Below are positions 14,101 through 24,789 of a stretch of DNA of 64,000 nucleotides, in pieces. Under the pieces are notes generated by a model. It was not told the origin of the DNA. It did not search any database and saw nothing but the letters and a program-made list of their open reading frames with translations. Origin of the DNA: Telopea speciosissima. Its lineage: Eukaryota > Streptophyta > Magnoliopsida > Proteales > Proteaceae. The first letter of the stretch is position 1, and the number at the start of each line of letters is the position of its first letter. The DNA lies in contig NC_057918.1 of NCBI RefSeq assembly GCF_018873765.1, forward strand, positions 64,358,871 through 64,422,870, given 5' to 3'. Both the position numbers and the translations under genes were made by a program.

Positions 14101-17100
14101 CAAAGTGCGGGTCAGGGTTTGAACCACCCAAGCTATTATGGTTGAATAGGGAATACTTCAATTGTGGGTCCCACTTATTTAAGGGAGCGTGTGATGGGCT
14201 TATAATCCCATGGTGGATGGACTCATCCCTAAGTGGGTTCTTTTCTATTTGAAACCTGAGGGCAGGCCCATTTAGTTAAGAGGACCATTTAACTTGAGGG
14301 CCTATTTGACTCTATTTGACCCAAAGATGGGTTAACCCATTCCTTTACCCTAAATAAGACCATGGGTTGATCCATTACCTCTTGACCCATTTGACTTAAA
14401 AGATCCAAGACTCATTTTTACAAATAAATCTAAAGGGGGAGAGAGCACTCATCCCTCATTACTTCTCCCATCCAACCTAAATCATGGAGGAAAGAAGAAA
14501 GGAGAATAAAAGAAGGAAAGAAGGAAGAAGTGAAGGAAGGAGAAGGGAGAAGGGCTTGGCTGAAGCTTGAACCACATCTCTTGGTGGCCAAATCGTGGAG
14601 CTCCTCTCATTGGTAAGGTAAGCCATTAGAATCTCCTCCCCCTCTTTGATCGATTTTGGGTTTTGGGGTTGAAAGCCATGGTGGAGAATCGGTCTAGGGT
14701 TTGTTTTGAGACCCAAAAATCGATGGAAACTCATGGCCTTGATTTTGTGGAGCTATTTGACTCCATTGGCTAACCTCAAAACTCCCAATCCCATCCCCAT
14801 CAATAGACATAAGGTTTCTACCTTATTATGCCCTAAATGAGGTTCTCCTTGCTTTCCTTTATTGAATTAATGGGTTGCATAGGCCTAATGGGGTCTTAGG
14901 ACCCTAATGTGCCAAGGAGAAAGCCTTCTTGGTGTTTCCCTTCCTCCAATCTACTTGGAAATGGAAGCCTTGGTGAAGAATCCTTTGATTTTGGAGTTTG
15001 GAAGCAGGTGGTTTTACCTGCTGTTTTAAGACCTACGAGAAACCACCCCTACAACCACCCTGAGACCATCTCTTAAGAAGCTCCTTGTTGAAGTCAGTTT
15101 TACCTGCGGTTTCACATTTGAGGTAAAACCACACGTAAAACCGCACCTAGAAAAACCCTTCCTGAGCCCCTGTTAAAGTCGGATTTACGTGCGGTTTCAT
15201 GTTCTGAGAAAAACTACCCATAAAACCGCTCGTTCCCAGAACTACTGACATTTGACCTTGACCCACTGTTTTAACCATAACTTGGTCTACGCATATCGCA
15301 TTGATATGATTCAACTTGCATTATAAACTAGACTCAAAGGGCTACAATTATTATAGAGGAACCTTGGACCCAATATGAGTGTGCGATCCTCGAAAATGGA
15401 TTCAAACCTGGCTGATGTGTTTAGATAGTAACTTTAAAATTTAAGTTATATGTCGGAGACCTTGCCTACTTCGTGGCTATTGGAGTAGAACTTATTAGGG
15501 TTTAATGGGGGTTTAATTACAACCTAAGATGCCCCTAATTATACTAATTAATTGATCTATTATGGTGCCAAGATCTACCTTCGATACCCTTAAAATCCTT
15601 TTTCCTCATTGGTTTTGGGTTGGGAAACTTTGGAAATTAAGGTTGGACCTTGAGGTTCCACTTGGAACCTAAGGGGTAACCTTGGTTCAATGTTGGGCCT
15701 CATTAGTAAGGCTTTGCCTCTAAGTACAACCCTAAAACCCCTCCTTGCAACCTTATTGCTTAGTTTGGGTTGCATTACTTAAAACCCTAGAATGTGACCT
15801 TTGGGAGTTCAATCCCTTAAGTTCTCTACACCCAATGAATTTAATGATGTAACCAGGCCCTAGTGGACCCTAGGACACCCTTCCCTTGTCCTTGGGACTT
15901 AAAGATCCAAGTGGGACAAATTGGGTTAAAGAACACCTTCAAAACTGTATCATGTCTTGATCGAAAGCAAGGGCAGATGCAAGGCCCTGCCTACAACCGT
16001 GCTTGCATCCGTGCTACCCTAAAGGCCTGCAGGCTATGTAATTTATGGGGTTTTTCCTAAAGGACTTTCTCTCACCATTTCTAACACTCTTCTACACTAT
16101 CCTAGGCTTCATTAATTGTGTGAGGAGAAGCACTTAGCGGTCATCGAACGACAAATCAAATCAACGGGACACGAACTATATTGTGAGTGGGGATTGGATC
16201 TTGTTTTATTTTGAGTGTTTCTATATTTAATTGTTATGCTTGATGCATTCATGTTATGTGATGCACTTCATGCATAATACATGTTTGCACTGTTTATCTA
16301 TGAATGTGTTCATGTGTGTGATAATTGATGACTATGTATTACAAATGTGGTTGGAATTGTATGAGATGATACTGTGGTTTGTTTAATATCTTTCTTCATA
16401 TATTATATTTGGCCTGTCATGTGCCGTGTCGTGCTGGTACCCGGGTACTAGATGCTATGGGACATCGATGCACCCGAAATACCTCTCGATACGATAGTTT
16501 TATAGAACATATTGCATATTTGATTTGATAATTGTGTTAAAGGGATACAGAAGGTAGATGTGTAAGTTCCTACGCCGTATCGCCTTATTGATAATCCAGC
16601 CCGGGGATCAAGGGTAAGTTCTGGTACCGTGGCTTGGGATTATCGAAGGCTTGCTGGGAGACCAATGGTGTGTTCTGGGATCGGCAGGCTTCCACTGACG
16701 TAGTTAGGGGTATATCGTTGGGGATCGAGGGTGTGTTCCGGTACCAGGGATACAATTTCATTACTCTACACAGCATAGCATCCATGCATACATTACATCT
16801 CATCATCATAATTAGGGATACGGAAGGCAGATGTGTAAGTTTCTACGCCGTATCACCTTACTGATAATCCAACCTGGGGATCAAGGGTAAGTTCTGGTAC
16901 CGTGGTTGAGATTATCGGAGGCTTGCTGGGAGACCAATGGTGTGTTCTGGGACCGACAGGCTTCCACTGATGTAGTTAGGGGTATATTGTTGGGGATCGA
17001 GGGTGTGTTCCGGTACCAGGGATACAATTCCATTACTCTACACAGCATAGCATTCATGCATACATTACATCTCATCATAATCATCATCATTATTCATATT

Positions 17101-18179
17101 ACATATCATATTGTTGTGTTTGTTGCATGACTGTAAATCAGATCTGATGTGTAAATCATCATTGGTGGTATGGGACGTCAAAGATTTTTGCTCATCAGGT
17201 TTGACTTGCAGTCTCATATTTATTGTGTGTGTGGATTCAATTTCCTGCTCATTGGGCTAGTGGAAGCTCACCCCTCGGGGAACCCTTTTTTTTAGAATAT
17301 GATGCAGGTTGTACGGTACCGATGGATGATAAAGGACCTGGTAAAGGATGTGGATGCGAAAGATGGTCTACGACCGTTGATGTTTATCTTTTTCTTGTTA
17401 CTTTTAAATATTACATTTCTTGATGTAGGTTTCTTTCCTTTCGTTGTACTTATCAAAGAATTTCAATTGTATTAACTTTTAAATTCAAGGATAATCCACT
17501 TTATGTATTTATTGTCATTGTAGTTATTCCCTAAATGAGGATCAACAGTCTTTATTATAAGTCTACCGCTATTCTGATAATTGATCTGATTCTCATTTAT
17601 GACTGTGAGGTAAGCCACTGCGTCCATGATCCTGGAGGCGGTTTAGGATGTTGGTAAGCATCCTAGTCATACCATTTTTATTATATTTTATCCCTTGTCG
17701 GGATGGGGGTGTGACAAATTATACCCTGATTAGCCTGATTATGGATCGATAACTGACTGATTGAATATAAATGTGTCCATGCCTAGCTTAAGGCCCGGCC
17801 CGATTGACTAATGATGTGGGATCTTAAATTGGTCAGGATTGATTTGGACCAAACGATTGACTCCCCTACTAGCCATCATGTTTAGCCATCTGATTTTGCT
17901 GATTCTTCCCTCTAGTGTTTGGAAATGATGCTTGTATGGTCATGGAAACTGAAATTTCTATTCCTGGTCTGCCTCAATCCTAGTCACCGGATGAATTCAA
18001 ATGACCTAACCCATCATGCAAACTGCCAAGGGTGCTGGCTTCTTGTTAGATAGCTGGGAGGGAAGGGTCACCCTTTTTGACATATTTAACCTAGTAAACT
18101 TGATGTTACTTTGTGTGCAGGAGCATTCCTTTCAGCGTTATGCTCAAACTTCAGTGATATCCGAAGACTATTCTTATAA
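11191..18179 (+). CDS. Dihydrolipoamide acetyltransferase (PDH complex E2), 3' exons; possibly a broken copy
   Basis: E2 transfers acetyl groups to CoA in the mitochondrial pyruvate dehydrogenase complex. Four C-terminal exons are readable. 11191-11261 encodes [18 protein letters not shown]. 12870-12930 encodes [18 protein letters not shown]. 13016-13096 encodes [18 protein letters not shown]. 18121-18179 encodes [18 protein letters not shown] followed by TAA. All have GT/AG borders and compatible phases. The third contains the catalytic HxxxDG motif (HRVIDG). AVGRGN and VVEPVVG resemble the plant mLTA1 isoform. The exon expected between the first two (ending INPPQ in the family) is not intact. 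A possible relic at about 11278-11341 keeps an IIxPPQ-like end with a GT donor but carries stops. Skipping it breaks the frame, so this copy may be a pseudogene. Upstream exons lie beyond the left edge. The introns hold several transposons. Confidence 0.75.
11262..11703 (+). other. E2 intron with a candidate decayed exon
   Basis: The stretch holds a GT donor at 11262, then a segment ending ATTATAAAACCCCCCCAG|GT at 11341 that looks like the end of the missing FCAIINPPQ exon of E2 enzymes. The rest of that segment is out of register and has stops. Nothing else was recognised up to the hAT-like insertion. Confidence 0.4.
11704..12731 (+). mobile_element. 1.03-kb hAT-like element, family C, plus-core orientation
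   Basis: A perfect 8-bp target duplication CTCTGTAG lies at 11696-11703 and 12732-12739. Ends are CAAGGTTCTAAAACT and the inverse of CATGGAAGAAAAACT. Terminal regions are rich in GGTTTCGAC/GTCGAAACC. The core includes a TTGAAGGAGTTATGTACCGG segment and a GGATTCAAATAGGGGG segment that recur at 39.4-40.4, 47.8-48.3, 49.5-50.5 and 58.1-59.3 kb. There is no transposase. It sits in an intron of the E2 gene. Confidence 0.9.
12740..12869 (+). repeat. Possible SINE tail fragment in the E2 intron
   Basis: The text CCTCCCAGACCCTGCTGTAG followed by GAGCCTTATGC resembles the 3' portion of a common plant SINE type. No tRNA-like head was found, so this is a weak call. A pyrimidine tract leads into the E2 exon acceptor at 12869. 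Confidence 0.3.
13097..13459 (+). other. Start of the 5-kb last E2 intron
   Basis: It begins with a GT donor after the HRVIDG exon. No other exon or RNA was recognised; the short reading frame at 13244-13462 has no similarity I know. Confidence 0.5.
13767..14252 (+). other. Uncharacterised 161-codon reading frame inside the LTR
   Basis: This frame lies inside the 4-kb LTR-like segment. It encodes a mildly acidic peptide containing [19 protein letters not shown] and [18 protein letters not shown]. It is preceded by a TGACATGTAG acceptor-like site. Near 14050 a GAT|GTAAGT donor-like site sits where protein-like sequence fades. I do not recognise a family. It may be an exon-like gene fragment carried by the repeat, or chance. 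Confidence 0.35.
16542..17087 (+). repeat. Two tandem copies of a 273-bp unit
   Basis: Copy 1 is 16542-16814 and copy 2 is 16815-17087. They share GGGATACAGAAGG, GTAAGTTCTGGTACCGTGG and GTGTGTTCCGGTACCAGGG-like blocks with few differences. They lie inside the probable LTR. Confidence 0.85.
17869..18120 (+). other. End of the last E2 intron
   Basis: No repeat of its own is seen. It ends in a TTTGTGTGCAG acceptor before the final E2 exon. Confidence 0.6.
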
Positions 18180-18709
18180 TGACATGAGTAGACTCCTTGA
18201 GTAAACGGATCGGATTCCCAAGAAAGACAACCCACATAGAGAGACATTTATCCAAGACTGAGTTGTAGTTAGAGTTGTTTCAGAGTCAAGTTTCTTCCAT
18301 TTAGTGAGAAATTCAAGGCTTCTTCCTATTTTCTTTTTCCATTTCTCCTATTTACAAGATCATGTTTGAGCTAGTGTTGAGTTGAAAAGAGAAATAAGTT
18401 TGAGAAAACAGAGTTTGGGAAAGGAAGGGGGGGGGGTTGGGTTTGCTTCTTTATGTTGTGGTTTACTGAAAAAGCATTGCAGCTTGTGTTGTTATGCTTT
18501 TCATGTGAAATATATATGGAATCGATCCTGTCAATTCTGAATCAAAATGGACGTAATCTTCTAATCAATCCACTTGGTCAAAATAAGTCATCAAACACAT
18601 GATATGATCAACTGAATATGTAGATTGGATCAACAAAAAAAACTGGTAGGGAGGGGGGAGATGTCTACCAAATCCAAAAAAAGAAAAAAATCGCTCTCTA
18701 GATCTCCCA
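18180..18709 (+). other. Downstream region of the E2 gene
   Basis: It probably contains the 3' UTR, including TTTTCTTTTTCC stretches. A G-run near 18428-18436 interrupts it. No further gene is seen. Confidence 0.5.
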
Positions 18710-19085
18710 CATCCAATGATTTTAGTTGATTTTGATAGATTGGGCGGTTTGGTTCGGGTTCGGTGTGAGTTTCGGAGAAATTGAACCAATAAGGACTATT
18801 TTGTTCGAATTGTGTTATTGGTTTCAATTCAAGTATAGACAGGTTTTGGGTAGGGATTAAGTAGTGTTTTTAGGGTTGAGAGGTCGGTTTCAATGTTCAA
18901 TTTAGGTTCGGTCCTATCGGTTGGGTCAATCGATGGTCGTCAGTATAGCCCGAACCAAGCTGAAACCGAATGGTGTTCTAACATGCAAACAAAGCCCAAC
19001 CGTTAAGTCCTTGGTTTTTTGGATTGGGTTCAATCGGATTGGGTCAGGTCGGTTGACCAGCTCGGTTTAGGTTTTGACATCCTTA
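18710..19085. mobile_element. Worn hAT-like fragment
   Basis: GGTTCGGGTTCGG and CAATCGGATTGGGTC motifs are repeated, and the segment ends TTTTGACATCCTTA, resembling the TTGACACCCCTA end of family A. The left terminus and target duplication were not found. Confidence 0.4.
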
Positions 19086-19565
19086 AAGGTGGCCAAATAA
19101 GTGAGAAATCAGAAGAATGACCTGTGGTTTCAATTTTGCAAGTTTTAGGAATTGCAAGCTTGAATTGGGGCGACCTGGATTACGATTCGGATTGGATTGG
19201 ATCAACTGATCCAATTTACAATATGAAAAATCGGTTCAACCCAGTCGATTCCAATTTGAATTTTAAAACCATGCGACCGGCTCATCTTTAGTTGAGCCAT
19301 GCTGTTAAACAGGAAAACCATGGTCGGACCGACCGTCGACCAGTTCAGTTGGAGTGAGATCTAGTTTCAAAAAGATTGACGATTGAGGAAAGGAATGGGG
19401 GAGGATTAGATCGTCAGAGTTTCAAGTGTCAACTGAAATGGTCAACTATGGAATCTTCAACCTTGTCTAATTTTGATTTAATTTCAAGTCAGTATAAAAT
19501 TGTCAACTATGGTTTCCCTTCCTCTTTTTCTTGTGGCCCTTTTGTGCAAATGATTTGACGAGAGA

Positions 19566-19598
<33 letters not shown>

Positions 19599-20396
19599 GA
19601 AGAAAGTAGACATGATCACATAATACATATATCCATCAGTGGGACCCTTGTAAATGCCACCCTATAGGCCTAGTGATGGACCCACTTAACTTGTAAATTG
19701 TTTTTTTTTTGTAAAGAAAAGAACAATGAATGGCATTGAACTATAGAAGGATTGGACTGGAGTGTAGAGGATTGAAACATCCCACGCGGAGGGACGAAGT
19801 GATAAACAATAATCATGAATTCATTCATGAATGATCGATCATCTTTTCAGGAGGCATGTGCTTAACTCAGCTGCCACGTGTAACACGGATCCTCTTTCCT
19901 AGTCTAAGGATTTTAGGATTCGATCTTTTTACCATTTTACCCTTAATCCGTATCTATATATCCATTGATACGAGATTGATCAGAAATCAACATTTTACCC
20001 TTAATCCAAACTGATCCATTGATATGGGATCGATCAGTCAGAAATCGTTATCGGCCATTATTGATACTGACACAAATTACTAAAACCATGTTCCTAGTAC
20101 TTAATAAAACATTCCAAAGAACCCTAAAATTAAATTAGACTAAGGTTTAGGATTTAATAATGGAAATAATCCTACTTTTTTTATATATTATTGTTGTTGT
20201 TTAACTATAAGATCGAGTTTTCCTTCAACCACAGTGAATGGGAATTCATTAACAACGATGGATTCATGCATGTAAAGATATCAAAAAGATACTTTAAGAA
20301 ATATACTAAAACTCTATAGGGATTTATGAAACTTAAATGGTGACTAAGAGAAGATGAGAAGAAACTTTGTTCTTTTCCATATTTGTCATTCTCACA
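19086..20396. other. Intergenic stretch
   Basis: It contains GATTCGGATTGGATT-type motifs at 19140-19280 that end in AAAACCATG, probably another worn hAT-like end. An (ATG)n microsatellite lies at about 19567-19597. GATACGAGATTGATC motifs occur near 19970-20060. No gene was recognised. Confidence 0.5.
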
Positions 20397-20404
20397 ATTT
20401 TAAC

Positions 20405-21937
20405 TAGGGGTGTCAATAATGCCCGGTTGGCCCGAACCCGCCCGAACCCGCCCTGAGCCCGGCCCGAACCCGACCCTGATCTATTGGCCCGAAGGGCGGG
20501 TCAGGGTTGAGTTTTAGTCTGACCCTGACAGGGTCGGGTCGGGTTCGAGATAAGACCTCGGGTTTAACCTGGCCCAGCCCGGCCCGGCCCTGCCCTGTAT
20601 TAGTTATAGGTATATATATTATTAATGAAAAGACAAAAAAACCATGGCTAAACCCTACATCGTATTTCGTTTTTTCAGTTTTCCTCTACATCCCTTCACT
20701 CCGTAAGGGAGAAAAGCCGCCGCCCATGCGACTCCTGCCTTCCTCTTCCTCCTTCCCTCTCTCTCGTTATCTCGTCGAGCCTTCAAGTGCCGTCGCTCCT
20801 TTGCAACCTGCAAATCATTAAACAAGGTATGGCTTCTTCTTTGTCCCTCTATCTCTCTCGTTATCTGGTCTCTCTCCCACTCTCTATGATTTAGGGTTTT
20901 TTTTCAACAAGTTATGGCTTCTTCTCTGTCCCTCTATCTCTCTCGTTATCTCGTCTCTCTCCCACTCTTAATTTTTGACCTTTTGCGCTCTCATGATTAA
21001 CCGGAGTTGTGTTTGATTGCTTCTTTGTAGTGATTTCTTTTTTCTTTGGGTGGGTATTGCCCGTAGTGATCGATATCCGAAGTTTATTCTCCGTTTTGAT
21101 GTTTATATATTCTGCATTTGTTTCTATTAAGTTTTTGGGTTAGATGTGTGGCGGAACAAGGTTGATCTATAGGAAGAAGCTGCTTGGCTTTGGTGATGGT
21201 TGTTGCCTTTAATTTTTTCGTTTTTTGGATTTTCTTTTTCTTTATCATGTGATTTTTGTTTTACAGGTTTTGCCATTTGAATGGAGATTTATTTACTGAA
21301 GAGAAAAGTTTTGGATTCCTATTATGGCTTCAGATCGAGTTCTGATCTATCCCCTGGAACAATTTGGCGCTGCTCCAGTGAATCTTTCCGACGCTGGATG
21401 AGTGGAGACGGTTGATGGTGGTGGAGTTTTTTTACTAGGTATATTTTTCATCGGTTGCGCAACATTGTAACCCTTGGTTGTGTGATCTGCTGTTTTTGGG
21501 TTGATTCTTCCATGTTGCTTTGCTTTTTATTTGTGTATGAATTAGGCCTAGTATGAATATCAATAGTTGAATCAAATGTTGCAGTGTTGTAATTTGATCT
21601 TCTTCTTACTCTATTCAATCATTGAAGTGATATTTACAATCTGATCAACTTTGGCATAGTAAAAATTACAGGCATAAGAAAAACCATTTCCAAAAAAAAA
21701 AAAAATTAAAGTCAAGGTCAGTTCAGGGACAGGGTCATTCGAGGCCAACCGACCTCGCCCACCCTATCAGGGTCAATCTGGGCCGGGCCGGGTTAGGAAA
21801 AACCTGGCAGGGTCGGGTAAGGGTTGAGGTTTCTTGGCCCTGCCAGTCTGGGTCAGGGTCGGGGTTTAGGTTAAGGCCTCTAGGGTCGGGGTCGGGTTTA
21901 GGCAGGCCCGGCCCAACCCGACCCATTGACACCCCTA
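20405..21937 (-). mobile_element. Non-autonomous hAT-like element, family A copy 2
   Basis: Ends are TAGGGGTGTCAA and TTGACACCCCTA, with a perfect 8-bp target duplication ATTTTAAC at 20397-20404 and 21938-21945. It is 1533 bp with dense CCGACCCTG/GGGTCGGG arrays at both ends. Its end arrays and internal CTTCCTCTTCCTCCTTCCC tract match the element at 2425-4161 in reverse orientation. It has no transposase. A direct duplication around GTTATGGCTTCTTCTTTGTC and its repeat lies at about 20826-20960. Confidence 0.9.
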
Positions 21938-21945
21938 ATTTTAAC

Positions 21946-22520
21946 TCTTTTCATCATTTTTTTAAATAAAAAAAAAAAAAAAAATTCGGATTGTACGGAT
22001 TCAAATCAAAATATTCAAATTTGAGGTGGGACCGTAGGTGGGTTTTCAAAAACATGGACAGCTTTATATTCCTGTGGATTTCCACCCAACTCAAAACCAT
22101 GGGCAGTGGAGTGAGCACATTTCATTCACCCCAGCCACCCCTTACGCCTCTACTGAAAACTGTTTGCTCTCTCCTCTCTCTCTCTCTCTGTAGTCCATCT
22201 CTATTCCATCCTCTTTATGACTCTATCCCTCTATTGCTTTTGCTTCTTAATGTCAAATACCCCTTTCTCTATCTCTCCTTGCTCTAAAGATCTGTTTTTT
22301 ATCCTGATTTTAGTCGAATAAAGTGAAAGATCTTGTAAAGTTGAGTTCTGCAATTCTGGGCTCTGATGAAGATTCCTTTAATAGCTGTAGTCCTGCAGCT
22401 CTGATACAGTCTGTCTCTTTCTCTAAAATTTTTTAATGTTCAGTTTTTGGGTCTTTCTGGTTCAATTAGTTTCTCTTTGAATTTCAATTTCAGTTCGTTT
22501 GATCCAGTTTCTTCTTACTT
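21946..22520 (+). promoter_or_regulatory. Promoter and 5' UTR region of the trihelix gene
   Basis: A CT-rich pyrimidine patch at about 22168-22192 is typical of plant core promoters and leaders. No clear TATA box was found in the expected place. A poly-A run at 21967-21984 separates it from the hAT-like element upstream. Confidence 0.45.
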
Positions 22521-23987
22521 ATGGACACCAATGGAATTCCGGGAGGATTGTTTCCGGGCATGGCTTCTGGAATGCTGGGTTTGGAGATGCCTCTGCACCA
22601 ACAACAACACAAGCACCAGCAGATGGTGAACTTCCCTACTCACGACACTGACCACCACTCGCAATCTCCACAAACAGCAGTGAAACAACAAGTCTATCCT
22701 TACAACACCAAAGGCAAGCAACAGCAGCAAACGACATGGAGTGATGAAGACGAACCTGGGTTCGCCGGAGAAGCAGGTGGCGGAGACGCCAAGAAGCGAA
22801 CGTCTCCTTGGCACAGGATGAAATGGACTGATAATATGGTGAAGCTACTCATCATGGTCGTTTTCTACATAGGCGATGATGGTGGTGGCGAAGTCACCGA
22901 CCCTTCTACCAACGGCAAGAAGAAATCTGGTGGGTTGTTGCAGAAGAAAGGCAAGTGGAAATCGGTATCTCGAGCGATGATGGAAAAGGGTTTCTATGTT
23001 TCTCCACAGCAGTGTGAAGATAAGTTCAATGACCTCAACAAGAGGTACAAGAGGGTTAACGATATTCTCGGAAAGGGAACGGCTTGTAAGGTTGTGGAAA
23101 ACCAAAGCTTACTAGACACAATGGAAAATCTCTCCCTCAAGATGAAGGAAGAGGTGAGGAAATTACTCAATTCAAAGCACCTCTTTTTCAGGGAGATGTG
23201 CGCCTACCATAATAGCTGCGCCGGCGGTGGTGGAGCTGGCGCCGCCGCCGCCGCTGCTTGCCATCAGTCCGCCGAGGTTTCCGTGGACTCTACCCACCAT
23301 TCACCGAATCAGCGTTGCCTCCATTCCTCTGAAAATAACAGTGTTCTTGCTGGTTCAAGAAGTGGGGCTGATACACAGGGATTGAAGGTGGATAGGGGAG
23401 GAATCCGAGAAGAGGAAGGAGATGATGAAGATGAAGACGACGGCGATGATGACGACGATGATGATGATGACGATGAAGAGGAAGAAGAGATGGAGAACGG
23501 TAGAGGTCAGAAGAGTCACAACGAGTACAGAGGAGGGGAAGAAGAGGAGTTGGGATCCAAGAAGAGGGCGAGAAGGGGAATGTTGATGTTGTCTTCTTCT
23601 ACTTCTCCTCCACCTTCATCTCCGACTTCGTTGTCTCCTGCAATGCAGCAACTGAGTTCGGAATTGATGAGTGTGGTTCAAGATGGGACGAAGAGCAAAT
23701 GGGAACAGAGGCAGTGGGTGAGGAGCAAATCGTTGCAATTGGAAGAACAGAAAGTGAGCTACCAGTACGAAGCGTTCGAGCTGGAGAAGCAGCGATTGAA
23801 ATGGATCAAATTTAGTGGGAAAAAGGAGAGGGAGATGGAGAGAATGAAGCTCGAGAACGAGAGAATGAGGCTTGAAAATGAGAAAATGGTTCTTCTCCTT
23901 CGACACAAAGAACTCGAATTAATTGATCTTCAGCAACACCAACTATCATCTAACAGAAGACCCGACCCATCTTCCATCACTGGATGA
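22521..23987 (+). CDS. Trihelix transcription factor, HRA1/At1g21200-like
   Basis: This is a single-exon gene of 488 codons. The start is the ATG giving MDTNGIPGGLFPGM, an N-terminus typical of this subgroup. Residues about 96-190 form the trihelix DNA-binding domain (HRMKWTDNMVKLLIMVVFY, then KKGKWKSVSRAMMEKGFYV and CEDKFNDLNKRYKRVNDIL). Next come a conserved KEEVRKLLNSKHLFFREMCAYHN segment's core, a Gly/Ala run near 235-247, and a very acidic stretch at about 297-324. A basic KKRARRG cluster near 347 is a likely nuclear signal. A charged, coiled-coil-like helix spans about 395-475. Family knowledge: these are plant-specific nuclear factors, and the Arabidopsis relative HRA1 modulates hypoxia responses. 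No break is seen. The exact orthologue is not proven. Confidence 0.9.
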   Translation: MDTNGIPGGLFPGMASGMLGLEMPLHQQQHKHQQMVNFPTHDTDHHSQSPQTAVKQQVYPYNTKGKQQQQTTWSDEDEPGFAGEAGGGDAKKRTSPWHRMKWTDNMVKLLIMVVFYIGDDGGGEVTDPSTNGKKKSGGLLQKKGKWKSVSRAMMEKGFYVSPQQCEDKFNDLNKRYKRVNDILGKGTACKVVENQSLLDTMENLSLKMKEEVRKLLNSKHLFFREMCAYHNSCAGGGGAGAAAAAACHQSAEVSVDSTHHSPNQRCLHSSENNSVLAGSRSGADTQGLKVDRGGIREEEGDDEDEDDGDDDDDDDDDDEEEEEMENGRGQKSHNEYRGGEEEELGSKKRARRGMLMLSSSTSPPPSSPTSLSPAMQQLSSELMSVVQDGTKSKWEQRQWVRSKSLQLEEQKVSYQYEAFELEKQRLKWIKFSGKKEREMERMKLENERMRLENEKMVLLLRHKELELIDLQQHQLSSNRRPDPSSITG

Positions 23988-24779
23988 TTTCTATTTTTTC
24001 TGATTTCTGTTAAATCTCTTCCTCTCAATTTTCTTCTTGTATACACAAATAGTCTCGGTCTCCCTCTCTCCCTCTTCCCCTCTGGCCTCTTTTAAAAGGA
24101 AGAAAAAAGACTTTAAATTCCAATTTTGGTTTTCATGTAATGTGAAGCTGCTCTATTTGGTTAATGGTGGTTTGGTGATGCTTTCACTTCGACTGTGTCT
24201 GAGAGTCTCAGACAATTTCCAACGGTTTCTCTTTGCGGGTTATCTCAAAACACTCTTCTTGTTGGGGTTGGGGTTCAGGTTCAGAACAGAATCATCCAAG
24301 ATCCAAGAACTCTTGGCTTTAGAGAATGAGGTCATGTTTAGTAACCAGAGTTCTCACGAGTGATTCTAGTGATTTTTTTTTTTTCCAATCTAACAATACT
24401 GAATTAATTTGTGTTCTTACTCACAAAACGGAGGAATCCAAAAAAAATATATGAGAACAAAAATGCAGGATAAAAAACACTTGTAATCTGCACATTACCA
24501 CCCATTAGTGATCTTAAAAGGAAAAGGGTATCAACCGTGCAATCCCACACTTTTAACTAGATAAAATAAAGTTTAGAATAACATGTGTTTTTTTTTGGTT
24601 ATAAATAACATGTGTAGGAATCTCACTTTTTGTGAGAGAGCATGGAAATAATTTTGTGTGCGATTTTTTCTTGATTATCTTTTTGAGAATCACTCTTGTT
24701 TTTTTATAGGTCCGACTTTATCCTATTCTTAGGGGGAAGGGAATTGTGAAAACTAGGAGACTTGAACACAAGACACATG
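23988..24779 (+). other. 3' UTR and downstream of the trihelix gene
   Basis: Pyrimidine-rich sequence follows the TGA stop, then AT-rich sequence with several T-runs. No further gene was recognised; the 108-codon frame at 24037-24363 looks like chance. Confidence 0.5.
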
Positions 24780-24789
24780 CTATCAAGTA

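Larger units (their letters stand above)
13698..17716 (+). mobile_element. Probable solo LTR, Gypsy (Del/Tekay-like by terminal sequence)
   Basis: It starts TGTTATACCCGCACCCC and ends GGGGGTGTGACA, a typical TG...CA LTR frame. Flanking pentamers GATTA (left) and AATTA (right) match at four of five bases. No internal primer-binding site, gag or pol was seen. A CATTGGGCTAGTGG plus AGCTCACC block near 17250 is shared, on the opposite strand, with the solo LTR at 51228-53869. Length is about 4.0 kb. Internal tandem repeats lie at 14950-15240 and 16542-17087. Confidence 0.65.
13460..17868. mobile_element. hAT-like element split by a 4-kb solo LTR
   Basis: The left end TAGGGGTGTCAA and right end TTGACTCCCCTA form an inverted repeat of the family-A type. 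The element proper is about 390 bp (13460-13697 plus 17717-17868), with GGTCC/GGACC-type subterminal motifs. The flanks CTGCCAGT and CTAGCCAT are only loosely similar, so a target duplication is not proven. It lies in the last E2 intron. Confidence 0.55.

Noticed and set aside
14950-15240. Repeated ACCTGCGGTTT/AAAACCGCAC blocks as a regulatory array
   Set aside because: They are imperfect tandem repeats inside the 4-kb LTR-like segment; no promoter context could be shown.
22515-22814. 99-codon minus-strand frame opposite the trihelix gene
   Set aside because: Antisense shadow of the CAG/CAA-rich coding sequence; no domain.
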